In this document: one piece after another, positions 41,556 through 50,140 of the stretch | Layout: each line of letters opens with the position of its first letter | How positions within the stretch are numbered: position 1 is the stretch's first letter | Assembly: GCF_027460065.1 (NCBI RefSeq) | Contig: NZ_JAPYZZ010000008.1 | Coordinates: forward strand, 157,147 to 221,146 | Length of the DNA: 64,000 bases | Source: Martinezella rhizogenes | GTDB taxonomy: Bacteria > Pseudomonadota > Alphaproteobacteria > Rhizobiales > Rhizobiaceae | Reading direction: 5' to 3' | Position numbers and translations under genes: made by a program | Notes under the pieces: model-generated | The model's input: only the letters and a program-made list of their open reading frames with translations | Told to the model about the DNA's origin: nothing | The model's database searches: none

Positions 41556-44500
41556 TCAGGCCGTGACGTCGTGTCCTTCCGGCTTGTCATCCTCGCGCGG
41601 AATGCGGAACCATGCGACATAGAGCGCCGGCAGGAAAAGCAGCGTCAGCGCCGTGCCCACCACGATACCGCCCATCATGGCATAAGCCATCGGCCCCCAG
41701 AAAATCTCCCGGGAGATGGGGATGAGGGCAAGTGTGGCTGCCGCTGCCGTCAGCATGATCGGCCGCATGCGGTGCTCGGTCGCCTCGATGACGGCGCGCC
41801 AGGCCGAGACCCCTTCGCTCCTCAGATGCTCGATCTGCACCACGAGGATGACCGAGTTGCGGATCAGGATGCCGATCAACGCCAGCACGCCGAGAATGGC
41901 GACGAAGCCCATCGGCGCATTGGAGAAAAGCAGCGCCACCACCACGCCGATCAGGGCCGTTGGCGCCACGGCGAAGACCAGGAACAGCCGGCTGAAACTT
42001 TGTAGCTGAACCATGAGAATCGTTGCCATTGCAAACAGCATCAAGGGCACTACCGCGACGATCGGCGCTTGCGAATCCGCGCTGGATTCAACCGAGCCAC
42101 CAACCTCCAACTTGTAGCCGACGGGAAGCGTCTTCTCGAAGGCCTCGAGTTTCGGCTTCAGCTGCTCCACAATCGTCGCAGGCTGCGTCGGGCCGATTAT
42201 AGCGGCCTTGACGGTAACCGTCGGGATCCGGTCACGGCGCCAGATGGTCGGCTGTTCCAGCTCATAGCGGAAATTGGCAATGGCCGAGAGCGGTACGGCC
42301 TTGCCGTTCGTTGCCGGCAATTGCAGGTTCTGCAGGGTCTCGATGGAACCACGCTCCGCCAGCTGCGCCCGCGCCACCACATTGACGAGATAGATGTCGT
42401 CCCGAACCTGGGTAACGGTGGAGCCCTCGACAATGCTGTTCATGGCATTGGCGATATCTTCCGAGGAAACCCCGAGCTGGCGGGCCTTGTCCTGGAGAAC
42501 GTCGACCTTGACCACACGCGTCGGCTCGTTCCAGTCCATGACCAGATTGGACAGCAGCCGGTGTTCGCCGACAATGCCCGACAATTGCTGCCCGAGCTCA
42601 CGGACTTTCTGGATGTCGGGGCCGCTCAGGCGATATTGCACCGGTTTGCCGACCGGCGGGCCGATATCGAGCAATTTCACGAACGCGTCGGTGCCGATAA
42701 AAGTCTTGTTCAGATAGTCCTGCAACTCGGCGCGCACCTTGTCGCGAACATCCAGCCCCTTGGTGACGATGACCGTCTGGCCGAAGGTGACATCGGGCGT
42801 CTGCACGTCGAAGGACAGGATGAAACGCGGCGCGCCCTCACCCACATAGCTTGTCCAGTGATCGATATCCGGATTCTTGGCCAGCATATCCTGCTCGAAC
42901 TTGGCCATCTGCCGGTTGGTTTCGGCAATCGAGCTGTTCTGCGGCAGGTTCCAGTCGACGATAAGCTCGACGCGGTCGGATGACGGGAAGAACTGTTGCT
43001 GCACCAGGCTCATGCCACCGATGGACAGGGCAAACAACGCGACCGTGGCGACAATCGTCACCCAGCGCCAGCGCAGCGCCCGGCCGAGAAGCCAGGAAAA
43101 GGCCGAGGCAAATCGCCCCTTCTTTTCATGATGAGATTTCATCGTCTTCGGCAGGATCGTCACCCCGAGCAATGGCGTGAACAAAACCGCGACGATCCAT
43201 GACACGATCAGCGAAACGGCGATCACCACAAAAAGCGTGAAGGTGAATTCGCCGGCCGCACTGTTGTTGAGGCCAACGGGGATGAAGCCGGCGACGGTGA
43301 CCAGCGTGCCGGTCAGCATCGGAAAGGCGGTGGAGGTATAGACATAGGTCGCCGCTTTCCTGAGATCGTCTCCCACCTCGAGCCGCGCCACCATCATTTC
43401 GACCGCGATCATCGCATCGTCGACGAGAAGTCCGAGCGCGATGATGAGCGCACCCAGCGAGATGCGTTGCAGCGAAATGCCTGAGTATTCCATGTAGACG
43501 AAAGTGATTGCCAGCACGAGCGGAATGGAGACGGCAACCACCATGCCGGCCCTGAGGCCAAGGCTGATGAAGCTGATGACGAGAACGATGGCGATGGCCT
43601 CGAAAAGCGCCGAGGTAAAGCCCGAGACCGCCTCATCGACCACGGCCGGCTGGTCGGACACCCGATGCACATCGACGCCAACAGGTAGATCCGCTACCAC
43701 GCGCTTCATCTGCGCATCCAGCGCCTCGCCGAAATGCAGCAGGTTCGCACCGGTTTTCATGCCGATCGCAAGGCCGATGGCCGGCTGGCCGTTAAAACGG
43801 AACAGAGAGGATGGCGGATCGACATAACCACGCCTGATCGTCGCCACTTCCGTCAGCGGGAAGAAGCGGTTGTTGACGCGCAGATTGATGGACCGCAGGC
43901 TGTCTTCCGAGGTAAACTGGCCACTGACGCGCAGCGCCACGCGCTCCGGACCTGCATTGACGAAACCGGATTGCGTGACGGCGTTCTGCGATTGCAGCGT
44001 CTTGATGATCGACTGCTGGTCGATGCCGAGCGCCGCGATCTGGCGGGTGGAAAATTCCAGATAGATCGCCTCATCCTGCGCGCCGATGACATCGACCTTG
44101 CCGATATTGTCGACGGTCAGCACCTTGGCGCGGGCATCTTCCACTAGATCACGCAATTGCCGCTGGCTGAGACCGTCGCTGGTGAAGGCATAGATATTGC
44201 CATAGACGTCGCCGAAGCGGTCGTTGAAGAAGGGGCCGACGACACCGGAGGGAAACTCTCCCTTGATATCGCCGATCATGTTGCGCACCCGCACCCAGGT
44301 GGGTTCGACGTTGCGCGCCTTTGTTTCCGGCACCAGTTCCACGAAAATCGTCGTGCGGCCCGCTACCGTCTGGCTGCGCAGATGATCGAGATTGTCGAGT
44401 TCCTCGAGTTTCTTCTCGATCCTGTCGGTTACCTGGCGGGCCACTTCCTCGGCGGAAGCACCCGGCCATTGCGCGCTGATCACCATGGTCTTGATGGTGA

Positions 44501-44627
44501 AATTCGGATCTTCCTCGCGGCCGAGGTTGAGATAGGAGAAAACGCCGGCGAGAACGAAGACCAGCATGAAGTACCAGACGAGCGAACGGTGTTCGAGCGC
44601 CCAGTCGGAAAGATTGAATTTCTTCAC
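41556..44627 (-). CDS. RND efflux transporter, inner membrane pump
   Basis: Proton-driven exporter of 1023 residues in the AcrB/MexB-like hydrophobe/amphiphile family. The membrane helices and two large periplasmic loops are in the usual order: the first helix near 12-32, REEDPNFTIKTMVISAQWPGAS, then helix block at about 330-530 (ALIIALGLLVDDAMIAVEMM carries the proton-relay acidic pair), and the second helix block at about 850-1010. The gene overlaps the adaptor gene by 4 bp. No outer membrane channel gene is present, so an unlinked TolC-like protein must be used. Substrates are unknown. Confidence 0.93.
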   Translation of the reverse strand: MKKFNLSDWALEHRSLVWYFMLVFVLAGVFSYLNLGREEDPNFTIKTMVISAQWPGASAEEVARQVTDRIEKKLEELDNLDHLRSQTVAGRTTIFVELVPETKARNVEPTWVRVRNMIGDIKGEFPSGVVGPFFNDRFGDVYGNIYAFTSDGLSQRQLRDLVEDARAKVLTVDNIGKVDVIGAQDEAIYLEFSTRQIAALGIDQQSIIKTLQSQNAVTQSGFVNAGPERVALRVSGQFTSEDSLRSINLRVNNRFFPLTEVATIRRGYVDPPSSLFRFNGQPAIGLAIGMKTGANLLHFGEALDAQMKRVVADLPVGVDVHRVSDQPAVVDEAVSGFTSALFEAIAIVLVISFISLGLRAGMVVAVSIPLVLAITFVYMEYSGISLQRISLGALIIALGLLVDDAMIAVEMMVARLEVGDDLRKAATYVYTSTAFPMLTGTLVTVAGFIPVGLNNSAAGEFTFTLFVVIAVSLIVSWIVAVLFTPLLGVTILPKTMKSHHEKKGRFASAFSWLLGRALRWRWVTIVATVALFALSIGGMSLVQQQFFPSSDRVELIVDWNLPQNSSIAETNRQMAKFEQDMLAKNPDIDHWTSYVGEGAPRFILSFDVQTPDVTFGQTVIVTKGLDVRDKVRAELQDYLNKTFIGTDAFVKLLDIGPPVGKPVQYRLSGPDIQKVRELGQQLSGIVGEHRLLSNLVMDWNEPTRVVKVDVLQDKARQLGVSSEDIANAMNSIVEGSTVTQVRDDIYLVNVVARAQLAERGSIETLQNLQLPATNGKAVPLSAIANFRYELEQPTIWRRDRIPTVTVKAAIIGPTQPATIVEQLKPKLEAFEKTLPVGYKLEVGGSVESSADSQAPIVAVVPLMLFAMATILMVQLQSFSRLFLVFAVAPTALIGVVVALLFSNAPMGFVAILGVLALIGILIRNSVILVVQIEHLRSEGVSAWRAVIEATEHRMRPIMLTAAAATLALIPISREIFWGPMAYAMMGGIVVGTALTLLFLPALYVAWFRIPREDDKPEGHDVTA

Positions 44628-45709
44628 TGACGGACCTCCTGATCGATCCTGATGGCTTGTCCATCCCTAAGCTTGTGCACACCGGCGCTGGCAACGCGCT
44701 CACCGGGCTTGACGCCGCCGGTAATGCGCACGCTGCCGCCCTCGGCGGGCTCGCCTTCTATCGTGACCGGGCGATAGGTCACCGTTGCCGTATCGGTATT
44801 AACGATCCAGACGCCCCAGCCAGTATCGGTTTTCAACAGTGCCGACGCGGGAAGCGTGATCTGCGGTTCGGAGGCGGCAAGCGCCAGAGCCGTGACAACG
44901 GAACCGAGCCGGAATGCCTGCGGCGCGTCCTGCAGGCTGATCTTCGTGCGGCGAGTTCGCGTCGCCGTTTCGGCTTCCGGAGCGATCTCGCGCACCACCC
45001 CGGTCATGTGGATTTTCGGATCGAGTTGAAGGGCAATCTCGAAGGTCGAGCCGATTTCCAGCTGCTGCGCCGCAAATTGCGGAACATCCACCACCACGTC
45101 GCGCACTTCTGGACGGGCGATGGTCACCACCGTCTGGCCGGCAGAAACGACCTGGCCGATTTCGCCCGACGTGGCAGTCACCACACCGTCAAATTCGGCG
45201 CGCAACTGCGCATAACCCAGCTGTTCCTCCGCCTTGTCAAGATTGGCGCGGGCCTTGGCGACGGAAGCATTGGCCGTGCGCGTGGCCTGTTCCGCCTCTT
45301 CCAGTGCCGCTTCCGTGCCGCTGCGGGCTTCGGCCAGCACACGCTGGCGTTGTTCGGTCGTCACCGCATTGGCGAGTTGCGCCTCGGCATTGGAAAGATC
45401 GGACTGTGCACTTTTCACCGACAGTTCCAGCGCCAGCGGATCGATCGAGGCCACCACGTCGCCTTTCTTGACCAGATCGGCCACATCGACATTGCGGGCG
45501 ATGATGCGGCCGAGAACGCGGAAACCAAGATCGGTCTGAATGCGCGATTCCACCGTGCCCGTCAGCCGCAATGCATCGGCCGACTTTTCTTCAACGACAA
45601 CGGAAAGCACCGGACGTGGCGCTTCAGCGGCCGCTTCCTGCTTTTCCTCGCAGGACGAGAGGGCGATTGCGGGGAGCAATAAAAACAAGCTTCTGTTTAT
45701 CCTGAACAT
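44624..45709 (-). CDS. RND periplasmic adaptor lipoprotein 2
   Basis: Membrane fusion protein of 361 residues connecting pump and outer membrane channel. The lipobox ALSSC gives lipid-modified Cys20. The order of domains is beta-barrel start (LRLTGTVESRIQTDLGFRVLGR), lipoyl half, an Ala-rich coiled coil at about 95-165, and the returning lipoyl and beta-barrel parts. It is the second adaptor gene of the operon; its ATG shares one base with the stop of the first adaptor (TAATG), so the two are translationally coupled. Confidence 0.92.
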   Translation of the reverse strand: MFRINRSLFLLLPAIALSSCEEKQEAAAEAPRPVLSVVVEEKSADALRLTGTVESRIQTDLGFRVLGRIIARNVDVADLVKKGDVVASIDPLALELSVKSAQSDLSNAEAQLANAVTTEQRQRVLAEARSGTEAALEEAEQATRTANASVAKARANLDKAEEQLGYAQLRAEFDGVVTATSGEIGQVVSAGQTVVTIARPEVRDVVVDVPQFAAQQLEIGSTFEIALQLDPKIHMTGVVREIAPEAETATRTRRTKISLQDAPQAFRLGSVVTALALAASEPQITLPASALLKTDTGWGVWIVNTDTATVTYRPVTIEGEPAEGGSVRITGGVKPGERVASAGVHKLRDGQAIRIDQEVRQ

Positions 45710-46785
45710 TATTGTGCCTGCCCCTTTTCATAGGCGACCTTTTCACCGGTGCGGAGAAATTTGGTCCCGACGGTGACGACGAGATCACCCGGATTGAGCC
45801 CTTCCGTGACGACGAATTGGCCGGTCTCGTAATCGGCGACCTGAACCGGTCGCATGGCGACTTCCGACGATCGCGGATCGACCAGCCAGACAGCGGGGAC
45901 GCCGTCCTGCGAGGTCATTGCCGACCACGGAAGCTCGATCGCATCGACCTGCCTGAAGCGGAAATGGCCGGATACGGGCGCGCCAAGCGGCATGGTCATG
46001 TCGCCGTTCAGACCGACCTTGACCCGGATCGTTCCATTGTCGGGATCGATCGTCGGGGAAATCTCACGCACGGGCGCCGCGACGGTTTGCGCAGGATCCG
46101 ACAGGAGGCCGACGTTGACGAGATTGTCGATGTCGCGTTCGAGGAAAAGGGATTCGTAGACGTCGAAGACCGCATCGCGCGGCCCGTCATGCGCCAGCGT
46201 GAAGACAAGCTGGGCGGCCTGCGCCACCTGGCCGACCTCAACATTGCGCGCCGTGATAACGCCATCCGCATCCGCCCTCAGCTCGGTATAGGACAGTGCA
46301 TCGCGTGCCGTATCCAGTTGGGCCTGCGCCGATCGCACCGCCCCTTGCGTGGTGAGCAGGGTTTCCTGAGCCTTGTCGACCGCCGAACGCGAGGTCACCT
46401 GCGTCTTGAACAGGCTCTGCTGGCGGTCGAACGTCAGCTGCGCCTGTGTCTGCTGTGCTTCGGCGGATTGCAGGTTGGCCAAGGCAACATCAATGTCGGC
46501 CTTCTGCTCTTCGGGGTCGATACGAGCGAGCAATTGTCCGGTCTTCACCCGCGCACCCACATCCACCAGCCGTTCGATGATCTTGCCGCTGACCCGGAAA
46601 GACAAATCCGTCTGGACCCTTGCCCGCACCTCACCGGTTATGACGCTGCCGCGATCGACAGGCTTTTTCTCAGCCGCCACCACATCGACAGTGCGCAGCG
46701 GCTTTTCGGCAGGCGGTTCTTCATTACTGCAGGACGACAGGGCGAAAATGCCGCCAAGCGCCGCCGCGATAAGGATGGTTTTCAT
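45709..46785 (-). CDS. RND periplasmic adaptor lipoprotein 1
   Basis: Membrane fusion protein of 358 residues and first gene of the efflux operon. The lipobox ALSSC gives Cys19. RVQTDLSFRVSGKIIERLVDVGARVKTGQLLARIDP is summarised as the first lipoyl half (VGARVKTGQLLARIDP), followed by a coiled coil at about 90-150 with EAQQTQAQLTF and the C-terminal membrane-proximal domain. It is related to but clearly different from the second adaptor. Two adaptors with one pump may form a mixed hexamer, as known for a few RND systems. The promoter faces tetR. Confidence 0.92.
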   Translation of the reverse strand: MKTILIAAALGGIFALSSCSNEEPPAEKPLRTVDVVAAEKKPVDRGSVITGEVRARVQTDLSFRVSGKIIERLVDVGARVKTGQLLARIDPEEQKADIDVALANLQSAEAQQTQAQLTFDRQQSLFKTQVTSRSAVDKAQETLLTTQGAVRSAQAQLDTARDALSYTELRADADGVITARNVEVGQVAQAAQLVFTLAHDGPRDAVFDVYESLFLERDIDNLVNVGLLSDPAQTVAAPVREISPTIDPDNGTIRVKVGLNGDMTMPLGAPVSGHFRFRQVDAIELPWSAMTSQDGVPAVWLVDPRSSEVAMRPVQVADYETGQFVVTEGLNPGDLVVTVGTKFLRTGEKVAYEKGQAQ

Positions 46786-47089
46786 GGTGACCTCTTGATC
46801 TTCGCCTCATCCTATAATATTTGACTAACTGAATAGTCAATGAAATTCTTATGCCGCTGATCGGTGATCTGTCCGAGGTATCGGGCCAGTTCCCCGAATG
46901 ATCATTCCGGGTTCGTCCGGCACATCCGTGCGGGCGCATCGGCAATGTTCCGGCATATGAAGCATGCGTGCGCCTTCACAAAAATCCGTTCCGGTTTTTG
47001 CGCCGGTGCTATAGGCAACCAACACTCATTTCCGCCATTCGCGACGGACAGAAGAGCACGCGCCAAAAATAAAGAAGGACCCGGGGGCC
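46786..47089. promoter_or_regulatory. RND operon / tetR divergent promoter region
   Basis: The 304 bp between the first adaptor and tetR contains no convincing gene. Two palindromes stand out: TTGACTA-N6-TAGTCAA at 46821-46840, 36 bp before the adaptor start and overlapping an AT-rich promoter-like stretch (TATAATATTTGACT), and GAATGATCATTC at 46896-46907, flanked by CCC and CGGG. The ribosome binding region of tetR is GGACCCGGGGGCC, which is weak. Confidence 0.5.
46821..46840. promoter_or_regulatory. Predicted TetR-family operator
   Basis: A perfect 7-6-7 inverted repeat, TTGACTA and TAGTCAA around ACTGAA. It overlaps the likely promoter of the RND operon, beside a divergent tetR gene, which is the standard arrangement for self-linked TetR repressors of efflux pumps. 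Confidence 0.7.
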
Positions 47090-47704
47090 ATGGCGAAAGC
47101 AAAACTGACACGCGCTGAACAGAAGATACAACGTCCGCTGCAAATTCTCGACGCCGCATTCGAGGAATTCACCAAAAGAGGTTTCACGGCGACGCGGGTG
47201 GAGGACATTGCGGAACGGGTGGGCGTTACGAAGGGCACGGTCTACGTCTATTTCGAGACCAAGGAGGCGCTGTTCGAGGCGATGGTCAGACATGCCTCCC
47301 TGCCGTTTCAGGAGGCCTTCAAGGCCTATACGCATAAATCAGAAGACCCCGTCGAGGAGCTTCGCTTGCTGCTCGAATTCCTGTTCGACGCCTTGGTCGA
47401 CAACCGAAAAATGCGCGAACTATTTCGCCTGATCGTTGCGGAAGGCGCAAAATTTCCTGAACTCATCGACCAGCACCATGACACGCTGATGGCGCCGGTT
47501 TTCGCGCGCATCGATACGATCCTGAATGAGGGCGTGGCGAAGAAAAGATTCCGGGCCAATCCCCCTGAACTCGCCAAGGTGGTGATGTCGCCCATGGTCG
47601 GAACATTGGTATTTCGACTGATCTTCGATGATCGGCGCAGCCTGGACAAACAGGCCGTCCTGTCGATTCATCTCGATCTGATCATGCGCGGGCTGCTGGC
47701 TTGA
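47090..47704 (+). CDS. TetR-family repressor of the RND operon
   Basis: A 204-residue one-component regulator. The N-terminal helix-turn-helix covers about residues 15-62 (ILDAAFEEFTKRGF, VEDIAERVGVTKGTVYVYF). The C-terminal ligand domain is all-alpha, as in AcrR-like proteins. It is divergent from the efflux operon and a perfect palindrome lies in between, so repression of the pump, released by an exported compound, is the best model. The convergent hutC gene ends 35 bp away. Confidence 0.9.
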   Translation: MAKAKLTRAEQKIQRPLQILDAAFEEFTKRGFTATRVEDIAERVGVTKGTVYVYFETKEALFEAMVRHASLPFQEAFKAYTHKSEDPVEELRLLLEFLFDALVDNRKMRELFRLIVAEGAKFPELIDQHHDTLMAPVFARIDTILNEGVAKKRFRANPPELAKVVMSPMVGTLVFRLIFDDRRSLDKQAVLSIHLDLIMRGLLA

Positions 47705-47739
47705 TCGTCAATCGGCCGCAGCATCGCAGAAGACCGGTG

Positions 47740-48480
47740 CTATTCCTGGCTTTCGAGCCGGTATCGCGAACCGGGATACAGTAACCGGACCGACGTCACC
47801 GCGCGACTCGACGACCAGGTTCGACGGCGCACGAGAAGGCAGGGCTCATTCCGGCTGATGGCCATCAGTTTGCATTCCCAGGGCTGGGGTGATGCGGCCT
47901 CGATAAATTGCTCCGCCCGGGAAATGGGTGCCGCCGCCGTCAGATAGGCATTGGGCGTGAGCGTCGTGAAATCCTGCATTAAATAATCCGGCGCGATCTC
48001 GGCATTCACGAAGCGATCCTCCAGTTGGATCGGCACGTCGTCCTCGTGGTGGACGATGATGGAATGAAAGACCTTCGCTCCTACACCAATCTCCAGCGCC
48101 GTTGCGAGATCCGGGCCGCAAACTTCCGTCTGGGCGAGTATCAGGCTCGGCCGATGCGTCGACCCGCGCTCCTTGATCTCGTCGGCAATGTTGCGCACAC
48201 CCATCATGCCGGCGCTTCGCTTTTTCGGGGCGACGAAGGATCCACGCCCCTGAACACGAACAATCACCCCCTCGGTTGCCAGTTCCCGCAAAGCGCGGTT
48301 TGCCGTCATGCGGCTGACGCCCAGCATGTCGACCATCTCATTTTCCGAAGGTATCCTGTGGTTCGTCAACCACTCTCCGCTGGCGATCTTTTCCTTGATC
48401 TGTTCTTTCACGCGCTCGTACAGCGGCAGGGAGGAGCGATCGCCCGAGATAGGAAACTCGCTTTCGATGACGGGCAGCAT
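47740..48480 (-). CDS. hutC: HutC-type GntR regulator
   Basis: A 246-residue GntR/HutC-subfamily regulator. The winged helix is at about residues 18-85 (PLYERVKEQIKEKI, HRIPSENEMVDMLGVSRM, VRVQGRGSFVAPKK) and the C-terminal UTRA effector domain at about 95-240 (VFHSIIVHHEDDVPIQLEDRF). I set ATG 48480 (MLPVIESEF), preceded by AGGAG; a longer in-frame start lies 63 codons upstream in the divergent promoter. HutC responds to urocanate in hut systems. Paired 18 bp palindromes in the promoter region to hutX are its probable sites. Confidence 0.88.
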   Translation of the reverse strand: MLPVIESEFPISGDRSSLPLYERVKEQIKEKIASGEWLTNHRIPSENEMVDMLGVSRMTANRALRELATEGVIVRVQGRGSFVAPKKRSAGMMGVRNIADEIKERGSTHRPSLILAQTEVCGPDLATALEIGVGAKVFHSIIVHHEDDVPIQLEDRFVNAEIAPDYLMQDFTTLTPNAYLTAAAPISRAEQFIEAASPQPWECKLMAISRNEPCLLVRRRTWSSSRAVTSVRLLYPGSRYRLESQE

Positions 48481-48580
48481 TAAAACTCCTAAAAATCGGG
48501 CGGCTGCACAAAACGCAGCCAGAATCCGTAGAAGCACAAAATTATCACATCCTATCTTGCTTGTCTTTTGTAAATGTGTG

Positions 48581-48598
48581 AAGTTACATATACAACTT
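48581..48598. promoter_or_regulatory. Predicted HutC operator, hutC side
   Basis: AAGTT-ACATATAC-AACTT, 101 bp before the hutC start. Its reverse core TTGTATATGTAA closely resembles the TTGTATATACAA site known for HutC of Pseudomonas. Confidence 0.6.
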
Positions 48599-48610
48599 GA
48601 GGGAAAAATA

Positions 48611-48952
48611 ATGGCGAGCGAAGACTCGATCTCTAGCAGCCACAAGTCAGCCGCCGACCGTCGGGGCAATAGCCGCGCGCCTGTCCGGCACCGTGGCAGG
48701 AGCGTTCCTTATAAAGCCGACGCTGCGTGGGAGGGTGAGCAGGGTCGCCGCGCGCCTAAAGAGAACTCCCTCAAGAGCCGGCCCACCGCGTGCGACGTAG
48801 ATGCGACATTTGCAGAACACCAGCGCACCTCGAATACCACAAAGTTGTATAGTGAACTTCCAACAAACCGCTTCAATACAAGCATCGGATTGCACCTTGA
48901 TTCGATGACGACCGCCCTGCGCGACCATCGTCTGATCGGAGCGTCCGGCTAA
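48611..48952 (+). other. Doubtful 113-codon ORF in the hut leader
   Basis: Opens with ATG 48611 after a GAGGG motif and closes with TAA before hutX. The predicted protein (starts MASEDSISSSHKSAADRR) is polar, basic and without hydrophobic core or repeats; the second predicted HutC site lies inside it. I consider it unlikely to be a gene, but it is recorded because it is the only ORF of this orientation in a 527 bp gap. Confidence 0.2.
48842..48859. promoter_or_regulatory. Predicted HutC operator, hutX side
   Basis: AAGTT-GTATAGTG-AACTT, 149 bp before the hutX start, sharing outer arms with the copy at 48581-48598. Two copies 261 bp apart would allow control of both divergent promoters. Confidence 0.55.
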
Positions 48953-49007
48953 AACTCAAAAACGCATGCCAGCAATTTGCCAATCATCAAACCAAAAGGG
49001 GAATGCA

Positions 49008-50045
49008 ATGCTGAATTCAAAACTGAAAATCGCGCTGGCCACGACCGCGCTCGTCATGGGAGCATATGCCGGCGCCGCCAGGGCGGAAGGCTATTGCAAC
49101 GCCGGAAAGACCATCACCTTCGCCGGCATCGACTGGGAAAGCGGCGCTTTCATAACCGAGGTCATGAAGGAAATCCTGTCCAAGGGTTATGATTGCAAGG
49201 TCGATTCCATTCCCGGCAATTCCGTGACGCTGGAACAGGCGACCGCCAATAACGACGTGCAGATCTTCGCCGAAGAATGGATCGGCCGCTCCGATGTCTG
49301 GAACAAGGCCGCCGAAGCCGGTCAAGTGAAATCGGTCGGCAAGACCTTCGTCGGCGCCGCCGAAGGCTGGTTCGTGCCGGAATATCTGGTCAAGGGCGAC
49401 CCCGCCAAAGGTATCGAAGCGAAGGCCCCTGATCTGAAGAGCGTCGACCAGCTTTCCGATCCGAAGATCGTCGAATTATTCAAGGACCCGGAAGAGCCGA
49501 CCAAGGGCCGCTTCCTCAATTGCCCGTCGGGCTGGACCTGCGAAGGCGTCAACACCGCCAAGCTTCAGGCCTACAAGCTCGATGGCAACTATGTGAACTT
49601 CCGCCCCGGCACCGGCACCGCGCTTGATGCCGCAATTGCCGCCGGCTACCTCCAGGGCGAGCCGATGCTGTTCTATTACTGGAGCCCGACGGCGATCATG
49701 GGCAAATACAAGCTCATTCAGCTGCAGGAACCCGCCTATAGCGATGCCTGCTGGAAGGAGCTGACAAGCGCGGACGGAAAGCGCGATACCGGCTGCGCAT
49801 TCCCCTCCGTCGAGGTGGCCTATGGCGTGAACAGCACCTTTGCGAAGGACGCGCCGGAAATCATGGCAATCCTTGAAAAGGCGACCTTCCCGCTGGCGGA
49901 AATCAACGCCAGCCTCGCCTATATGACGGACAGGCAGGTTGATGCGACCGCCGCCGCCAAGACCTTCCTGCAGACCAAGGCAGATATCTGGGGTGGCTGG
50001 GTTTCGGCCGACGCCAAGGCGCGTATCGAAGCCGCCGTCAAGTAA
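49008..50045 (+). CDS. hutX: Periplasmic histidine/betaine-type substrate-binding protein
   Basis: Binding protein of a quaternary-amine/histidine ABC transporter (OpuAC/ProX-like fold). A signal peptide ends near residue 26 (ARA/EG). Mature features include ITFAGIDWESGAFITEVM near the start and a Trp-rich ligand region (AEEWIGRSDVWNKAAE, YYWSPTAIM). The protein of 345 residues resembles HutX of Sinorhizobium meliloti, whose transporter takes histidine, proline and betaines. I chose ATG 49008 with AAGGGGAA upstream; an in-frame ATG at 48966 would disturb the signal peptide. Confidence 0.86.
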   Translation: MLNSKLKIALATTALVMGAYAGAARAEGYCNAGKTITFAGIDWESGAFITEVMKEILSKGYDCKVDSIPGNSVTLEQATANNDVQIFAEEWIGRSDVWNKAAEAGQVKSVGKTFVGAAEGWFVPEYLVKGDPAKGIEAKAPDLKSVDQLSDPKIVELFKDPEEPTKGRFLNCPSGWTCEGVNTAKLQAYKLDGNYVNFRPGTGTALDAAIAAGYLQGEPMLFYYWSPTAIMGKYKLIQLQEPAYSDACWKELTSADGKRDTGCAFPSVEVAYGVNSTFAKDAPEIMAILEKATFPLAEINASLAYMTDRQVDATAAAKTFLQTKADIWGGWVSADAKARIEAAVK

Positions 50046-50054
50046 GGATGGCAG

Positions 50055-50076
50055 GCGCGCCGGGCTTTCGGCGCGC
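50055..50076 (+). other. Intercistronic hairpin between hutX and hutW
   Basis: A perfect 8 bp stem (GCGCGCCG, 50055-50062, with CGGCGCGC, 50069-50076) and a six-base loop lies 9 bp past hutX and is followed by ATTTTCCC. It probably acts as a partial terminator or 3' end stabiliser, so that the binding protein is made in excess over the permease. Confidence 0.65.
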
Positions 50077-50140
50077 ATTTTCCCGTCAGGACAGGGGCCA
50101 GCTCCCGGAACCGGGACCGGCATGCGCGAGGACTACACCG

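Larger units (their letters stand above)
48481..49007. promoter_or_regulatory. Long hutC/hutX divergent region
   Basis: This 527 bp region holds two similar palindromes of the form AAGTT-N8-AACTT, at 48581-48598 and 48842-48859. Between and around them the only sizeable plus-strand ORF begins at ATG 48611 (preceded by GAGGG) and ends at 48952, 113 codons, Arg/Ser-rich and unlike any family I know. A similarly weak ORF exists on the other strand. I treat both as probably non-coding. The segment 48650-48800 is GC-rich with several possible pairings (for example GTGGG near 48728 with CCCAC near 48781). Confidence 0.45.

Noticed and set aside
48647..48928. 93-codon minus-strand ORF in the hutC/hutX gap
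   Set aside because: No ribosome binding site, no family, and it overlaps the predicted hutX-side operator; likely chance.
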